DNA of 18,910 nucleotides, taken from contig JAJYPA010000107.1 of the NCBI GenBank assembly GCA_021795795.1, forward strand, positions 1-18,910. Direction: 5' to 3'. Position numbers and translations under genes: made by a program. Below are positions 8,713 through 15,911 of this stretch, in pieces; positions within the stretch are counted from its first letter, which is position 1; every line of letters begins with the position of its first letter. The stretch is from Pseudomonadota bacterium (GTDB taxonomy: Bacteria > Pseudomonadota > Gammaproteobacteria > Halothiobacillales > Halothiobacillaceae). The notes below the pieces were generated by a model. That model worked only from the letters and a program-made list of their open reading frames with translations. It was not told the DNA's origin and made no database searches.

Positions 8713-9524
8713 TTTTATTAAACAGCATTGCTGTACACACCGCACATGTACTACGCGCGGCGATGTTGGCGCAGACGCGCGCGCCCCTTCCGATCCGGGC
8801 CGGATCACCGCAAGGCCCACGGATCCTTCTGCTGGTGAATGCACGGGCCAACGGTAAAACGATCGTCTCTGTGGAAGTGGCTCTGGAACGCACTGGCGGC
8901 CAGGTAATACGGGTCACGGAGCGTGCCGAAGCCGAGCAGTTGGTGCGCCGCTGGGATCCTGAAGTATTGGTCCTGCTTGGGTGGTCTACCACAACGGGCG
9001 ACTGGCTGCGGCATCTGCAATTCGCGTCGCGTCAGGGCGAATTGCCTTTTCTGGTGGTCGGCAACAGTACGGGAGGAGACTACGAGGAAACCAACGCCGT
9101 GGCGGCCCTGGAAATAGGTGCACAGGCATATATCCCTGCCGGTATGGGGCTGGGAATCTTAACCGCCCAGGTATGCGGTCTCCTCAAAAAGCTGCGCACC
9201 CAACCGCCTGCCCGATTGGTTCAAGAGGAAAACCTCTGCATCGATCTGGTATCACTGCGTGTCTGGATATTGGGACAGGAAATTCGTCTACCGCGACGAC
9301 TTTTCTATCTGCTTTATTATTTCGCCACCCATCCGGACGAAGTCGTTTCCAACGAGCAGATCGCCGACATCCTGTGGGGAGGTAAGGGCACCTATCTCGC
9401 TCCCAATACCCTGGTGGTCAAGATTTATCGTTTACGCAAAATTCTGGAAAGTGCCGGCGCCAAAGGCTGGCTGGAAACCGTGCATAGTTTCGGATACCGC
9501 TTTTCGCCACCAAAGAATGTGTGA
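8703..9524 (+). CDS. OmpR/PhoB-family winged-helix regulator with a degenerate receiver domain
   Basis: A 273-residue cytoplasmic DNA-binding protein. Residues about 40-165 have the spacing and hydrophobic pattern of a response-regulator receiver domain, but the functional residues are gone. The acidic pair after strand 1 is Asn46-Ala47, the phospho-acceptor position after strand 3 (VLVLLGW) is Gly93, the Thr/Ser after strand 4 (PFLVVG) is Gly120, and the usual Lys of the KP motif (GAQAYIPAG) is Ala146. Residues about 175-270 form a typical Trans_Reg_C winged helix: RLPRRLFYLLYYFATHPDEV, SNEQIADILWG, NTLVVKIYRLRKILE and ETVHSFGYRF. No partner histidine kinase is present in the window. The start is uncertain: ATG 8703 gives a hydrophobic N-terminus, while ATG 8763 would remove 20 residues and leave the receiver-like domain intact. 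Repeat arrays flank the gene, which suggests autoregulation and control of the receptors downstream (inference). Confidence 0.88.
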   Translation: MFLILLNSIAVHTAHVLRAAMLAQTRAPLPIRAGSPQGPRILLLVNARANGKTIVSVEVALERTGGQVIRVTERAEAEQLVRRWDPEVLVLLGWSTTTGDWLRHLQFASRQGELPFLVVGNSTGGDYEETNAVAALEIGAQAYIPAGMGLGILTAQVCGLLKKLRTQPPARLVQEENLCIDLVSLRVWILGQEIRLPRRLFYLLYYFATHPDEVVSNEQIADILWGGKGTYLAPNTLVVKIYRLRKILESAGAKGWLETVHSFGYRFSPPKNV

Positions 9525-9527
9525 AAC

Positions 9528-9592
9528 GTCACAATAACGTCATAACAACGTCATAACAACGCCACCCCAGTGACACATGGATGCAATATTCG
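9528..9592 (+). promoter_or_regulatory. Array 2: five 11-bp-spaced repeats upstream of receptor 1
   Basis: The array begins three bases after the regulator stop. Cores are GTCAC 9528, GTCAT 9539, GTCAT 9550, GCCAC 9561 and GACAC 9572, exactly 11 bp apart. The units at 9539 and 9550 are identical over 11 bases, and the last two are degenerate. A candidate -10 (TATTCG) starts at 9587, 15 bp after the last core; it is weaker than in the other arrays, and CAATAT at 9584 is an alternative. Pho-box-like architecture. This array is the cleanest of the three. Confidence 0.75.
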
Positions 9593-9614
9593 GCCGTTAG
9601 CATGAGGCTATTCC

Positions 9615-9662
9615 AGGAGGCAAAGGACCTCCGCTTTTAATATCGCCGGATACCTTCCGGCG
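9615..9662 (+). other. Two RNA hairpins in the leader of receptor 1
   Basis: Hairpin A pairs GGAGG (9616-9620) with CCTCC (9628-9632) and is followed by GCTTTT, which resembles a weak intrinsic terminator. Hairpin B pairs CGCCGGA (9644-9650) with TCCGGCG (9656-9662), a perfect 7-bp stem with a 5-base loop. Both lie between the predicted promoter of array 2 and the ATG at 9680. Possible roles are attenuation, stabilisation of the leader, or masking of the AGGAGG sequence. No known riboswitch class is recognised. Confidence 0.5.
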
Positions 9663-9679
9663 TATATAAGGGTAGCCGC

Positions 9680-10009
9680 ATGAACGCCGTAATACAAAGC
9701 TCAGCACCTCCAGCGGGTGTGCTGGAGCGGAACACTTTGATTACCCATGCCTTGCTGAATCGACTGTCCGCCTATACCCGGTCGATATTTCGGGTCAGTG
9801 ACCTGCATCGTGGCAAGACCGCCTTGAGCGCGCAGCGGCTCATCCCAGTCCATCTCTCTCGCCGGCAAGCCGCTGGAAAACAGTTGGGCCGGCCGGAAAG
9901 CGCAAGTCAAGCCGGCTACCCATGCTTCCCGCCCTGCAAGAGCTATAGATTTATCCACGGGTTCTGCCTTCTGGTATTTCAGGCGTCTTCATTGAAGACC
10001 GCGAAGTAA
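9680..10009 (+). CDS. Hypothetical 109-residue ORF in the leader of receptor 1
   Basis: The frame opens at ATG 9680, just after hairpin B, with an AAGGG-like ribosome binding site about eight bases upstream, and ends 33 bases before the receptor start. The product is basic (many Arg/Lys), has no signal peptide or transmembrane segment, and contains two Cys near residues 82-86. The first 55 or so residues (around ERNTLITHALLNRLSAY) look more protein-like than the rest. I recognise no family. It would be the first gene transcribed from array 2, so it may be a small co-regulated protein, a decayed gene, or simply a long leader of about 440 bases. Confidence 0.35.
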   Translation: MNAVIQSSAPPAGVLERNTLITHALLNRLSAYTRSIFRVSDLHRGKTALSAQRLIPVHLSRRQAAGKQLGRPESASQAGYPCFPPCKSYRFIHGFCLLVFQASSLKTAK

Positions 10010-10042
10010 CCCAACCATAGCCACAACAATAGGAGTATATCC

Positions 10043-12448
10043 GTGAAACATCCGTATCGTTATCGTCCTTTATTTAGTGCATTGATTGCTGCTGGGTTAT
10101 GTGGGACATCCGGCATGGCACTCGCTACCGGTGTAACCGCTCCCACCACCTCGTCCAGTATTAGTGTCGGAGAAGTATCCTCTACCACCGGCGCTTTAGA
10201 CACGCTGGCTCATCTCCCCACCAAAAACCAGGTATTCAATTCCACTCAATCGGTAAAAGTCATCAATAAGCGTCAGATGGCCACCGCAGGCCCTGCGGGC
10301 GGGGCGGCACAAGCGCTCGCCGTGGCGCCGGGAATCAATGTCGTCACCGATGGCCCGAGCGGTGCACCGCGCTCCTCGATCAGCATCAACGGCATGAAGA
10401 CCGGCTGGGGCAACATCGCGGGCAATGCGAATGATGGTACGGTCATGGTCACTTTCGACGGCGTGCCAATGATTGATCCCGCCTACGGCGTCTGGCAAGG
10501 CTCTGAGCTGCCACAGATGTCCATGATCAAAGGGATTACGGTAACTTATGGCCCAGGCTATCCGCTGAATCGTTGGTATAACAATATTGGCGGCTCCATT
10601 AATTTTTCGCCGCTGCAGCCGACCAAGAAGGCTGGAGCATCCATAGGCATGTACTATGGGAGTTTTGATTCCAAGGGTATCCACTTCAATGTTCGCACTG
10701 GCGAGCACGATGGCTGGTCGGGAATCATTGCGGGCGGGGTCGGCAGTAGCGGAAATTATTTGAATGGCTATGGCTTCAACAACCCCGGAAACAATTACGC
10801 CTATTATGGAAAAGTACGGAAGACATTTCATGGTGGCCACATAAGTTTTGGGGGGTATGTCTCTCGATCGGTAGCTTACCGGCCCGTACCCATTCCAGTT
10901 GCCGCAAACCCTAACGTCACGATCTATGGGGTCAATCCCAATACAGGGAATGTCAATCCGGGGCCTATCTACAGCCAGCAAACCACGGGGTTTTATACGA
11001 CCTTGCCGTATTCGGTTTACTGGAAAGAAGCCTTTATAAAAACCTATCTGATTTATTCCCGATTCGAGCAGCATCTTTCACGCGGTATGGAAATCCATAA
11101 CCTGTTGTGGTATCGGTATGGAAATCGCGAACATCTGCACTACAACAATCTTGGTCAAAGCCCTAACATTTTGAACCAGTATTACAATGCATCCAGTTAT
11201 ACTTATGGGGATAAGCTTTACCTCACGGTACACCTGCCGTACAACCATATTGCGTTCGGTGGCTATTTCCTGAATTCGAAATACAATTCCCTGCTGGATT
11301 TCTATAATCAGAATCAGGTTGCAACATATAACTCGCTCAGCCCAAATGCCGGGGCTAACGTGACCATGAATGGCGCGCCAGTGTACAATAGCCTCTCCCT
11401 GCCCAGCGCGTTCCATAGTTCATATCTCTATATGACGGACCTTGCCGCCTTTGTCCAAGACGTCATCCGCCCCATCCACAACCTGCGCATTACCCCCGGT
11501 ATTCGCGTGGTTCAATTCCACACCAACTTTGTGAACAACTCTGCCGCTCAGTTTCCCACAAGTGTGGCGAACCTGATCGGTCACAATGGCGATTATCAGC
11601 CGAACTCATCGACGAATTTCACCGAGTTCGAGCCGTCCATCGGCGTTAACTATAAAGTGACACCCAATGTTGCACTATATGGTAACTACGCCACGGGCTA
11701 TAAAGCACCCGCAGGCGCTACCGGAACCTATGCCCATGAATTAACCTCCACTTTGCAGCCGCAGAAGTCGACCCAATACCAAGTCGGCGTAAAAGCGTAT
11801 GTCAAAAATTATGGGCTGCTGCATCGCGCTGTATTCAATGTCAATTACTATCACCTGGATGATACCAATGAAATCATTCCCATCCCGGTAGTGAACCACC
11901 TTTACTCGCGTTTCGCATCTGGCTCGTCGGTATTCAGCGGTGTCAACCTGTCGATGGATGATAATCCGCTTTATAATTTATATCTGTTCTCCAACGTGAG
12001 CTTCGAAAAAGCTTCCTACGCGAGTTACACCACAGGTCATGGCGTATCGTACGCCGGCCTTCCGGTTTCCAATGTGCCCGCACAAACCGCCAACATTGGG
12101 GCCTACTACCAGCTTTATCATGCGGGTATTCTGTTTGAGCCGCGAGTTTGGTGGCAGTACACCGGCGTTCAGAACATTTACGACAATAATGCCGGAGCCC
12201 CCACACGTCAGACATTGCCCAGTTTTGGTATATTCAACGCCTCGCTGCGGGTCAAGGTATCCAAAAGATATCTGTTTGCTGGGATGCATGACGCCTCTGT
12301 TAACGTAACAGTCCTTAACCTTCTGAATAAGAAATATAACAATTACGAGTATATTTCCGGTGGCGGCTATTACGGTGTGGCGGGCCAGGTACTGGGGGAA
12401 CCAGGTATGCCACGCGCGGTGTATGTTAGTATAAACGCCTCATTCTAG
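10043..12448 (+). CDS. TonB-dependent outer-membrane receptor (receptor 1)
   Basis: An 801-residue outer-membrane active transporter expected to use TonB-ExbBD energy; the substrate is unknown. GTG 10043 is chosen because AGGAG sits at 10031-10035 with a 7-base spacer and a signal peptide follows (about 1-28, cut near GMALA). Next comes a Ser/Thr-rich linker with SVGEVS (41-46), which could serve as the TonB box. A plug domain spans about 64-192 (GPAGGAAQALAVAPGI, INGMKTGW, FDGVPMID, VTYGPGYPLNRW, GGSINF), and then a Tyr/Asn/Gly-rich beta barrel. The barrel ends GMPRAVYVSINASF with a terminal Phe, as usual for proteins assembled by the BAM complex. Receptor 2 is a clear paralogue along its full length. 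Array 2 and a long structured leader lie upstream, a strong hairpin terminator downstream. Long antisense frames across it are shadows. Confidence 0.93.
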   Translation: MKHPYRYRPLFSALIAAGLCGTSGMALATGVTAPTTSSSISVGEVSSTTGALDTLAHLPTKNQVFNSTQSVKVINKRQMATAGPAGGAAQALAVAPGINVVTDGPSGAPRSSISINGMKTGWGNIAGNANDGTVMVTFDGVPMIDPAYGVWQGSELPQMSMIKGITVTYGPGYPLNRWYNNIGGSINFSPLQPTKKAGASIGMYYGSFDSKGIHFNVRTGEHDGWSGIIAGGVGSSGNYLNGYGFNNPGNNYAYYGKVRKTFHGGHISFGGYVSRSVAYRPVPIPVAANPNVTIYGVNPNTGNVNPGPIYSQQTTGFYTTLPYSVYWKEAFIKTYLIYSRFEQHLSRGMEIHNLLWYRYGNREHLHYNNLGQSPNILNQYYNASSYTYGDKLYLTVHLPYNHIAFGGYFLNSKYNSLLDFYNQNQVATYNSLSPNAGANVTMNGAPVYNSLSLPSAFHSSYLYMTDLAAFVQDVIRPIHNLRITPGIRVVQFHTNFVNNSAAQFPTSVANLIGHNGDYQPNSSTNFTEFEPSIGVNYKVTPNVALYGNYATGYKAPAGATGTYAHELTSTLQPQKSTQYQVGVKAYVKNYGLLHRAVFNVNYYHLDDTNEIIPIPVVNHLYSRFASGSSVFSGVNLSMDDNPLYNLYLFSNVSFEKASYASYTTGHGVSYAGLPVSNVPAQTANIGAYYQLYHAGILFEPRVWWQYTGVQNIYDNNAGAPTRQTLPSFGIFNASLRVKVSKRYLFAGMHDASVNVTVLNLLNKKYNNYEYISGGGYYGVAGQVLGEPGMPRAVYVSINASF

Positions 12449-12469
12449 CGTTACGACGCAACACGGTTC

Positions 12470-12503
12470 GCCGAGGAGAAGCATTCCTTCGCCTCGGCTT
12501 TCA
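12470..12503 (+). terminator. Strong hairpin terminator after receptor 1
   Basis: GCCGAGG (12470-12476) pairs with CCTCGGC (12492-12498). Inside it, after one A-G mismatch, GAAG (12478-12481) pairs with CTTC (12487-12490) around a CATTC loop. The stem is followed by a short TTTC tract only. It lies 21 bases after the receptor 1 stop and just before array 3, so the two receptors are probably separate transcription units. Confidence 0.75.
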
Positions 12504-12514
12504 AATGTCTTATT

Positions 12515-12568
12515 GTCATATTATAGTAATTTTAACGTAACAATTGTGTCACAATTCTCCTGTATCAT
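12515..12568 (+). promoter_or_regulatory. Array 3: four 11-bp-spaced repeats plus -10, upstream of receptor 2
   Basis: Cores GTCAT 12515, GTAAT 12526, GTAAC 12537 and GTCAC 12548 are exactly 11 bp apart, with A/T-rich spacers. A good -10 (TATCAT, 12563-12568) starts 15 bp after the last core, the same spacing as in array 1. The predicted transcript would start near 12575, leaving a leader of about 70 bases before the receptor ATG. Confidence 0.72.
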
Positions 12569-12642
12569 TTTTCCTGTTGCTTTGGCAACATTAAGGAAAT
12601 CATGTAGTTTTATACGAACATATTCTTATACAGGAGTTAGAA

Positions 12643-15006
12643 ATGAATAAACGGAATCGTATGAACCCGTTATTGTTCGCAATGTGTACTGCGGGGTTTT
12701 GTACCTGGAACACTCTAACAGCGGCTTATGGTGCCAGTTCAGGCGGTCAATCCACCAGCGTTGGCGAAGTAAGCGCCTCTGCCAACGCACTTTCTGAATC
12801 TGCCAAGGCGCTGGCCAGTACCGACGGCAAGCTAACCAAAAAGAAGGTTTTTGAGTCCACGCAATCTCAGGCGGTTCTTGGGAAGCGTGAAATTCAGGGT
12901 GTAGGTCCTGCCGCGGGGGCGGCGCAAGCGCTCTCTCTGGCACCCGGCATCGCTGTCCGTGGTTATGGCGGCATCGCCTCGACCGCGCGCTATGAAATCG
13001 CCGTGCGCGGCGTAAAGGTGGGCTGGTCATCCGTGAACGGTGACGTCGAGCGCAATGGCTTGACGGTGCTGTTTGACGGGATCCCCATGAACAACCTGAT
13101 TTCGCATAACGGCGGCTGGGACTCCAACGAAATCCCCATTCTCCAGATGATTCATGGCATCAACGTGACCTACGGCCCCGGAAATCCTGCCGGCCGGTGG
13201 TTCGACAGTGTCGGTGGCACCATCAACTTTGTGCCGCTGCAGCCATCCGTAACACCGGGCGCTGAAATAGGTACTACCTTTGGAAGTAACGGCACCCTTG
13301 GCTACAACTTTGACCTCAAAACGGGAATGTACGACGGCTGGTCCGCGATTTTGGCCGGCGGTTATACGAAAAACAACACGTTCCGTACCGGTACGTTCAA
13401 TGCACCGTCCCAGTCTCTCGCCTATTTTGGCAAGGCAGTGAAGACCTTCCGGAGTGGCACCTTCAGCCTTGGCGGCTATGTCGACAGCTCGCGTGAGTTC
13501 AGGCCCAATTTCATACCGGTCACCCCGATACCGGGCATCACTACCCAGGGCCTGAACGCCAATGCGCCTTTGTATAGCCAACAGACCAGCGGGTTTTACG
13601 CATCGCTGCCTGAGTCCGTCTGGTTTAAGCAATTGAAAGTGCAGGGCTACATGCTGTACTCCAAGCTCAACCTCCACCTCAGCAGGGACGTCACGCTGCA
13701 CGAAATGGCCTGGTACCGCCATGGCCACCGGGTGCATTACCGCATTACCAATTACGTACCAGGGAGCAGTGTGAATTCCGAGTATTACAATCCAAGCTCG
13801 GATACTTATGGGGACAAGCTGTATTTCGACTGGCGCTTGCCCATGAACCTCGTGAAGGCGGGCGGGTCGTGGATTCATCAGCAATACACCACGCCTTATG
13901 CGGGATACAATACACTCATGGGCACCAGCCCCTCCTTCCCCATCCAATACAATAGTGACGTTCTGTATAACAACTACCTGACGGGCTTTGTTCAGGACAC
14001 ATTCACCCCGATCGCCGGCCTCAAGATTACGCCGGGCGTTGCTGCGGTCCAGTACCAGACCCAGATGTATAACAATGGGGACCAGGCATTCCCCAACCTT
14101 CCGGCGGGCGCGCAGAATCAGACGCTCATCAGTAGTGCATCCGATACCATATCCCGTTTGGAGCCATCCATCGGGGTCCGTTTTGCCCCGGTCAAATGGG
14201 GTTCGGTATATGCGCACTATGGCCGTTCTTATCAGAACCCCACGGATAACAACTACGGGGCCTACAACGGTAACGGCGGCACCATAGACCTAAACAGCCT
14301 GAAACCGGTAAAAAGTACGGATTACGAAGTCGGCGCCAAGTTTTTTGTGCACAATTGGTCGTTGTTGCATGACTTTACGCTCAACCTCAACTACTACCAC
14401 GACAGTCTCGCCAACGAAACCATTGCTACCTTCCTGTCGAACATCTCCCTTACCAAGTTCGCCGCGGCCGATGCGGTGGTGAACGGCGTCAATATCGCGA
14501 TCGCCGACAACCCCTCCTGGAATTGGCATCTGTTCGCCAATCTGGCGCTCAATCATTCGTACTACACCTCGTATACTCCGCAGGGTGGGGGTACGACCTT
14601 ATATGGCGCCAACGTATCCTATAGCCCGTACCTCACCATGAGTGCGGGTATCGACTATCGCTACTATTATCATGGCTTCCTCTTCTCACCCCAGTTTGTG
14701 GATCAGTACACGAGCTCGGAGTATCTGTTCAACAACGGGACCGGCGCGCCATCGCACCAGAAGCAGCCGGGATACAATGTCTCCAACCTCAGTCTTGGGA
14801 TAAAAACGACTCGACTGAATCCATACATCCCGACACTGAAAGGCGTGAAGCTCTCCGTGGGAATATATAATCTCTTTGATGCACACTATAATCCCATTGA
14901 GTACATCACCAGTGGTGGATACTTCGGTGGCAATAGTGCCGGTGCCATTCTGGCTGATCCGGGCGCACCACGGCAGTACTTTATGACGGTATCGGCAAAG
15001 TTCTAA
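12643..15006 (+). CDS. TonB-dependent outer-membrane receptor (receptor 2, paralogue of receptor 1)
   Basis: A 787-residue outer-membrane receptor; substrate unknown. ATG 12643 has AGGAG at 12632-12636; an in-frame ATG at 12661 is less well placed. A signal peptide occupies about residues 1-30, followed by a linker with SVGEVS (39-44), identical to receptor 1 and the best TonB-box candidate. The plug (about 70-200) shows VFESTQS, GPAAGAAQALSLAPGI, VRGVKVGW, FDGIPMNN, VTYGPGNPAGRW and GGTINF. Barrel motifs shared with receptor 1 include YSQQT-GFYASLPESV, SSDTYGDKLYF, EPSIGVRF and LLHDFTLNLNYYHD; the protein ends PRQYFMTVSAKF. The local duplication with divergence suggests related but different substrates (inference). 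Array 3 indicates independent but shared regulation with receptor 1. Confidence 0.93.
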   Translation: MNKRNRMNPLLFAMCTAGFCTWNTLTAAYGASSGGQSTSVGEVSASANALSESAKALASTDGKLTKKKVFESTQSQAVLGKREIQGVGPAAGAAQALSLAPGIAVRGYGGIASTARYEIAVRGVKVGWSSVNGDVERNGLTVLFDGIPMNNLISHNGGWDSNEIPILQMIHGINVTYGPGNPAGRWFDSVGGTINFVPLQPSVTPGAEIGTTFGSNGTLGYNFDLKTGMYDGWSAILAGGYTKNNTFRTGTFNAPSQSLAYFGKAVKTFRSGTFSLGGYVDSSREFRPNFIPVTPIPGITTQGLNANAPLYSQQTSGFYASLPESVWFKQLKVQGYMLYSKLNLHLSRDVTLHEMAWYRHGHRVHYRITNYVPGSSVNSEYYNPSSDTYGDKLYFDWRLPMNLVKAGGSWIHQQYTTPYAGYNTLMGTSPSFPIQYNSDVLYNNYLTGFVQDTFTPIAGLKITPGVAAVQYQTQMYNNGDQAFPNLPAGAQNQTLISSASDTISRLEPSIGVRFAPVKWGSVYAHYGRSYQNPTDNNYGAYNGNGGTIDLNSLKPVKSTDYEVGAKFFVHNWSLLHDFTLNLNYYHDSLANETIATFLSNISLTKFAAADAVVNGVNIAIADNPSWNWHLFANLALNHSYYTSYTPQGGGTTLYGANVSYSPYLTMSAGIDYRYYYHGFLFSPQFVDQYTSSEYLFNNGTGAPSHQKQPGYNVSNLSLGIKTTRLNPYIPTLKGVKLSVGIYNLFDAHYNPIEYITSGGYFGGNSAGAILADPGAPRQYFMTVSAKF

Positions 15007-15014
15007 GTTTTTTT

Positions 15015-15038
15015 GCGCTGCGTGCGGTCACGCAGCGC
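15015..15038. other. Perfect 10-bp hairpin after receptor 2, with the T-tract on the 5' side
   Basis: GCGCTGCGTG (15015-15024) pairs perfectly with CACGCAGCGC (15029-15038) around CGGT. A run of seven to eight T lies before the stem (15008-15014), right after the receptor stop, and no T-run follows. For + strand transcription this is therefore not a canonical intrinsic terminator, although such a stable stem may still pause polymerase or protect the 3' end of the mRNA. Confidence 0.6.
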
Positions 15039-15144
15039 ACTTCCAGAATGGATTGTCCATAGATTTTAGACAACAACATAAAACGCGAATCACAATTGCA
15101 TTACGCCTCGCAACCTGTTAATATTTTTTTCTCACAAATGGATT

Positions 15145-15176
15145 TGTTATACTACTAGATTTAATAAACTACGGAG
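15145..15176 (+). promoter_or_regulatory. Extended -10 promoter and RBS of the cytochrome b561 gene
   Basis: TG-T-TATACT (15145-15153) is an extended -10 element with five of six consensus bases in the hexamer. The expected -35 zone holds only a T-run, as tolerated by extended -10 promoters. ACGGAG (15171-15176) is a good ribosome binding site six bases before ATG 15183. No clear repeat array of the kind seen upstream of the receptors is present. Confidence 0.55.
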
Positions 15177-15182
15177 TTCCGC

Positions 15183-15761
15183 ATGCCTGAAAATATTCAA
15201 GAATGGCCAAGAAGCATCCGATGGATACATGCGGGATTTGCATTGGCAGTAACGCTTCTGCTGTTCAGCGAACTCGATATGAAGGCCATATGGAAGAAAG
15301 TCGGCGAACTTCCATTCCGGCACTTACTGTTTCATATGCATATGTGGATTGGCATGTTTGCAACGGTTATTGTCGTGGCGTTCTGGGTGCAGGTTTTCTC
15401 TAACAAAAACCTGCGCTCGCACCTGTTCCCCTACAGCGGACCCTACTTGGACAACGTCTGCACCGATATCAGAGGGCTGGCAAACAGAGAACTGCCGCCC
15501 AGCGGGATGCGCGGCGGGGTGCCCGGCATGGTACATGGTTTTGGTCTGCTTGCCGTGACCGGTATGGCCATCCTGGGATTTATCATGTTTTTCCTGATCC
15601 CAAATTACGGGGTGGCTGCGCCCATAGGCTTCTACCAGCTTCCCAAGAAGATGCACGACTTTCTTTCTTCATTTGTCTGGTTGTACTGGTGGGGCCATAT
15701 TGGCATGGCTACACTTCACGCAAGCAAATCTCCGGCCATTCTGCGCATATTCAGGCCGTAA
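15183..15761 (+). CDS. Cytochrome b561-like four-helix membrane protein
   Basis: A 192-residue inner-membrane protein with four predicted transmembrane helices (about 13-30, 47-72, 113-140, 160-182). Histidines sit where a di-haem b561-type electron carrier would use them: His16 in helix 1 (WIHAGFAL), His47/51/53 at the start of helix 2 (FHMHMWIG), His118 before helix 3 (MVHGFG), and His158 and His172 around helix 4 (KKMHDF, WWGHIGMA), the last two 14 residues apart. Family members pass electrons between quinol or other donors and acceptors across the cytoplasmic membrane. The donor and acceptor here are unknown. It follows receptor 2 but has its own promoter. A role in reducing an imported ferric substrate is conceivable but unproven; related haem-b anchor families are alternatives. 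Confidence 0.75.
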   Translation: MPENIQEWPRSIRWIHAGFALAVTLLLFSELDMKAIWKKVGELPFRHLLFHMHMWIGMFATVIVVAFWVQVFSNKNLRSHLFPYSGPYLDNVCTDIRGLANRELPPSGMRGGVPGMVHGFGLLAVTGMAILGFIMFFLIPNYGVAAPIGFYQLPKKMHDFLSSFVWLYWWGHIGMATLHASKSPAILRIFRP

Positions 15762-15794
15762 TAACCCAACCATGGACTGATTTACCGCCGCCCC

Positions 15795-15845
15795 GGAAGC
15801 CACTCCCGAAATACTCCGGGAATGTGCGCTTCCAGGGTAACCTGG
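15795..15845. terminator. Structured inverted repeats between convergent genes
   Basis: GGAAGC (15795-15800) pairs with GCTTCC (15828-15833), and inside it TCCCG (15804-15808) pairs with CGGGA (15817-15821). A second small stem, CCAGG-GTAA-CCTGG, overlaps at 15832-15845. The structure lies between the ends of the + strand cytochrome gene and the - strand small secreted protein gene, where a bidirectional terminator is expected. There is no T-tract, so the mechanism is uncertain. Confidence 0.45.
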
Positions 15846-15911
15846 CAGCATTATCTCTCTGGATTTACGCTCTGGTATCTTTAGCGATCAGTGTGATATC
15901 CACGGAAATTC

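Noticed and set aside
9528..9576. Tandem 11-bp repeats considered as a CRISPR or microsatellite
   Set aside because: The units are far too short for CRISPR and have no unique spacers. The same core and period recur at two other promoters, which indicates an operator array.
13027..14217. 396-residue frame on the - strand inside receptor 2 (and a 292-residue one inside receptor 1 at 10196-11074)
   Set aside because: They lie fully antisense to clearly recognisable receptor genes, have no RBS or domain signature, and arise from codon bias.
15067..15115. Possible fourth 11-bp array before the cytochrome gene (ATCAC 15089, ATTAC 15100, CAACC 15111)
   Set aside because: Cores lack the conserved G and T and the -10 spacing does not fit. 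The match is close to what chance gives.
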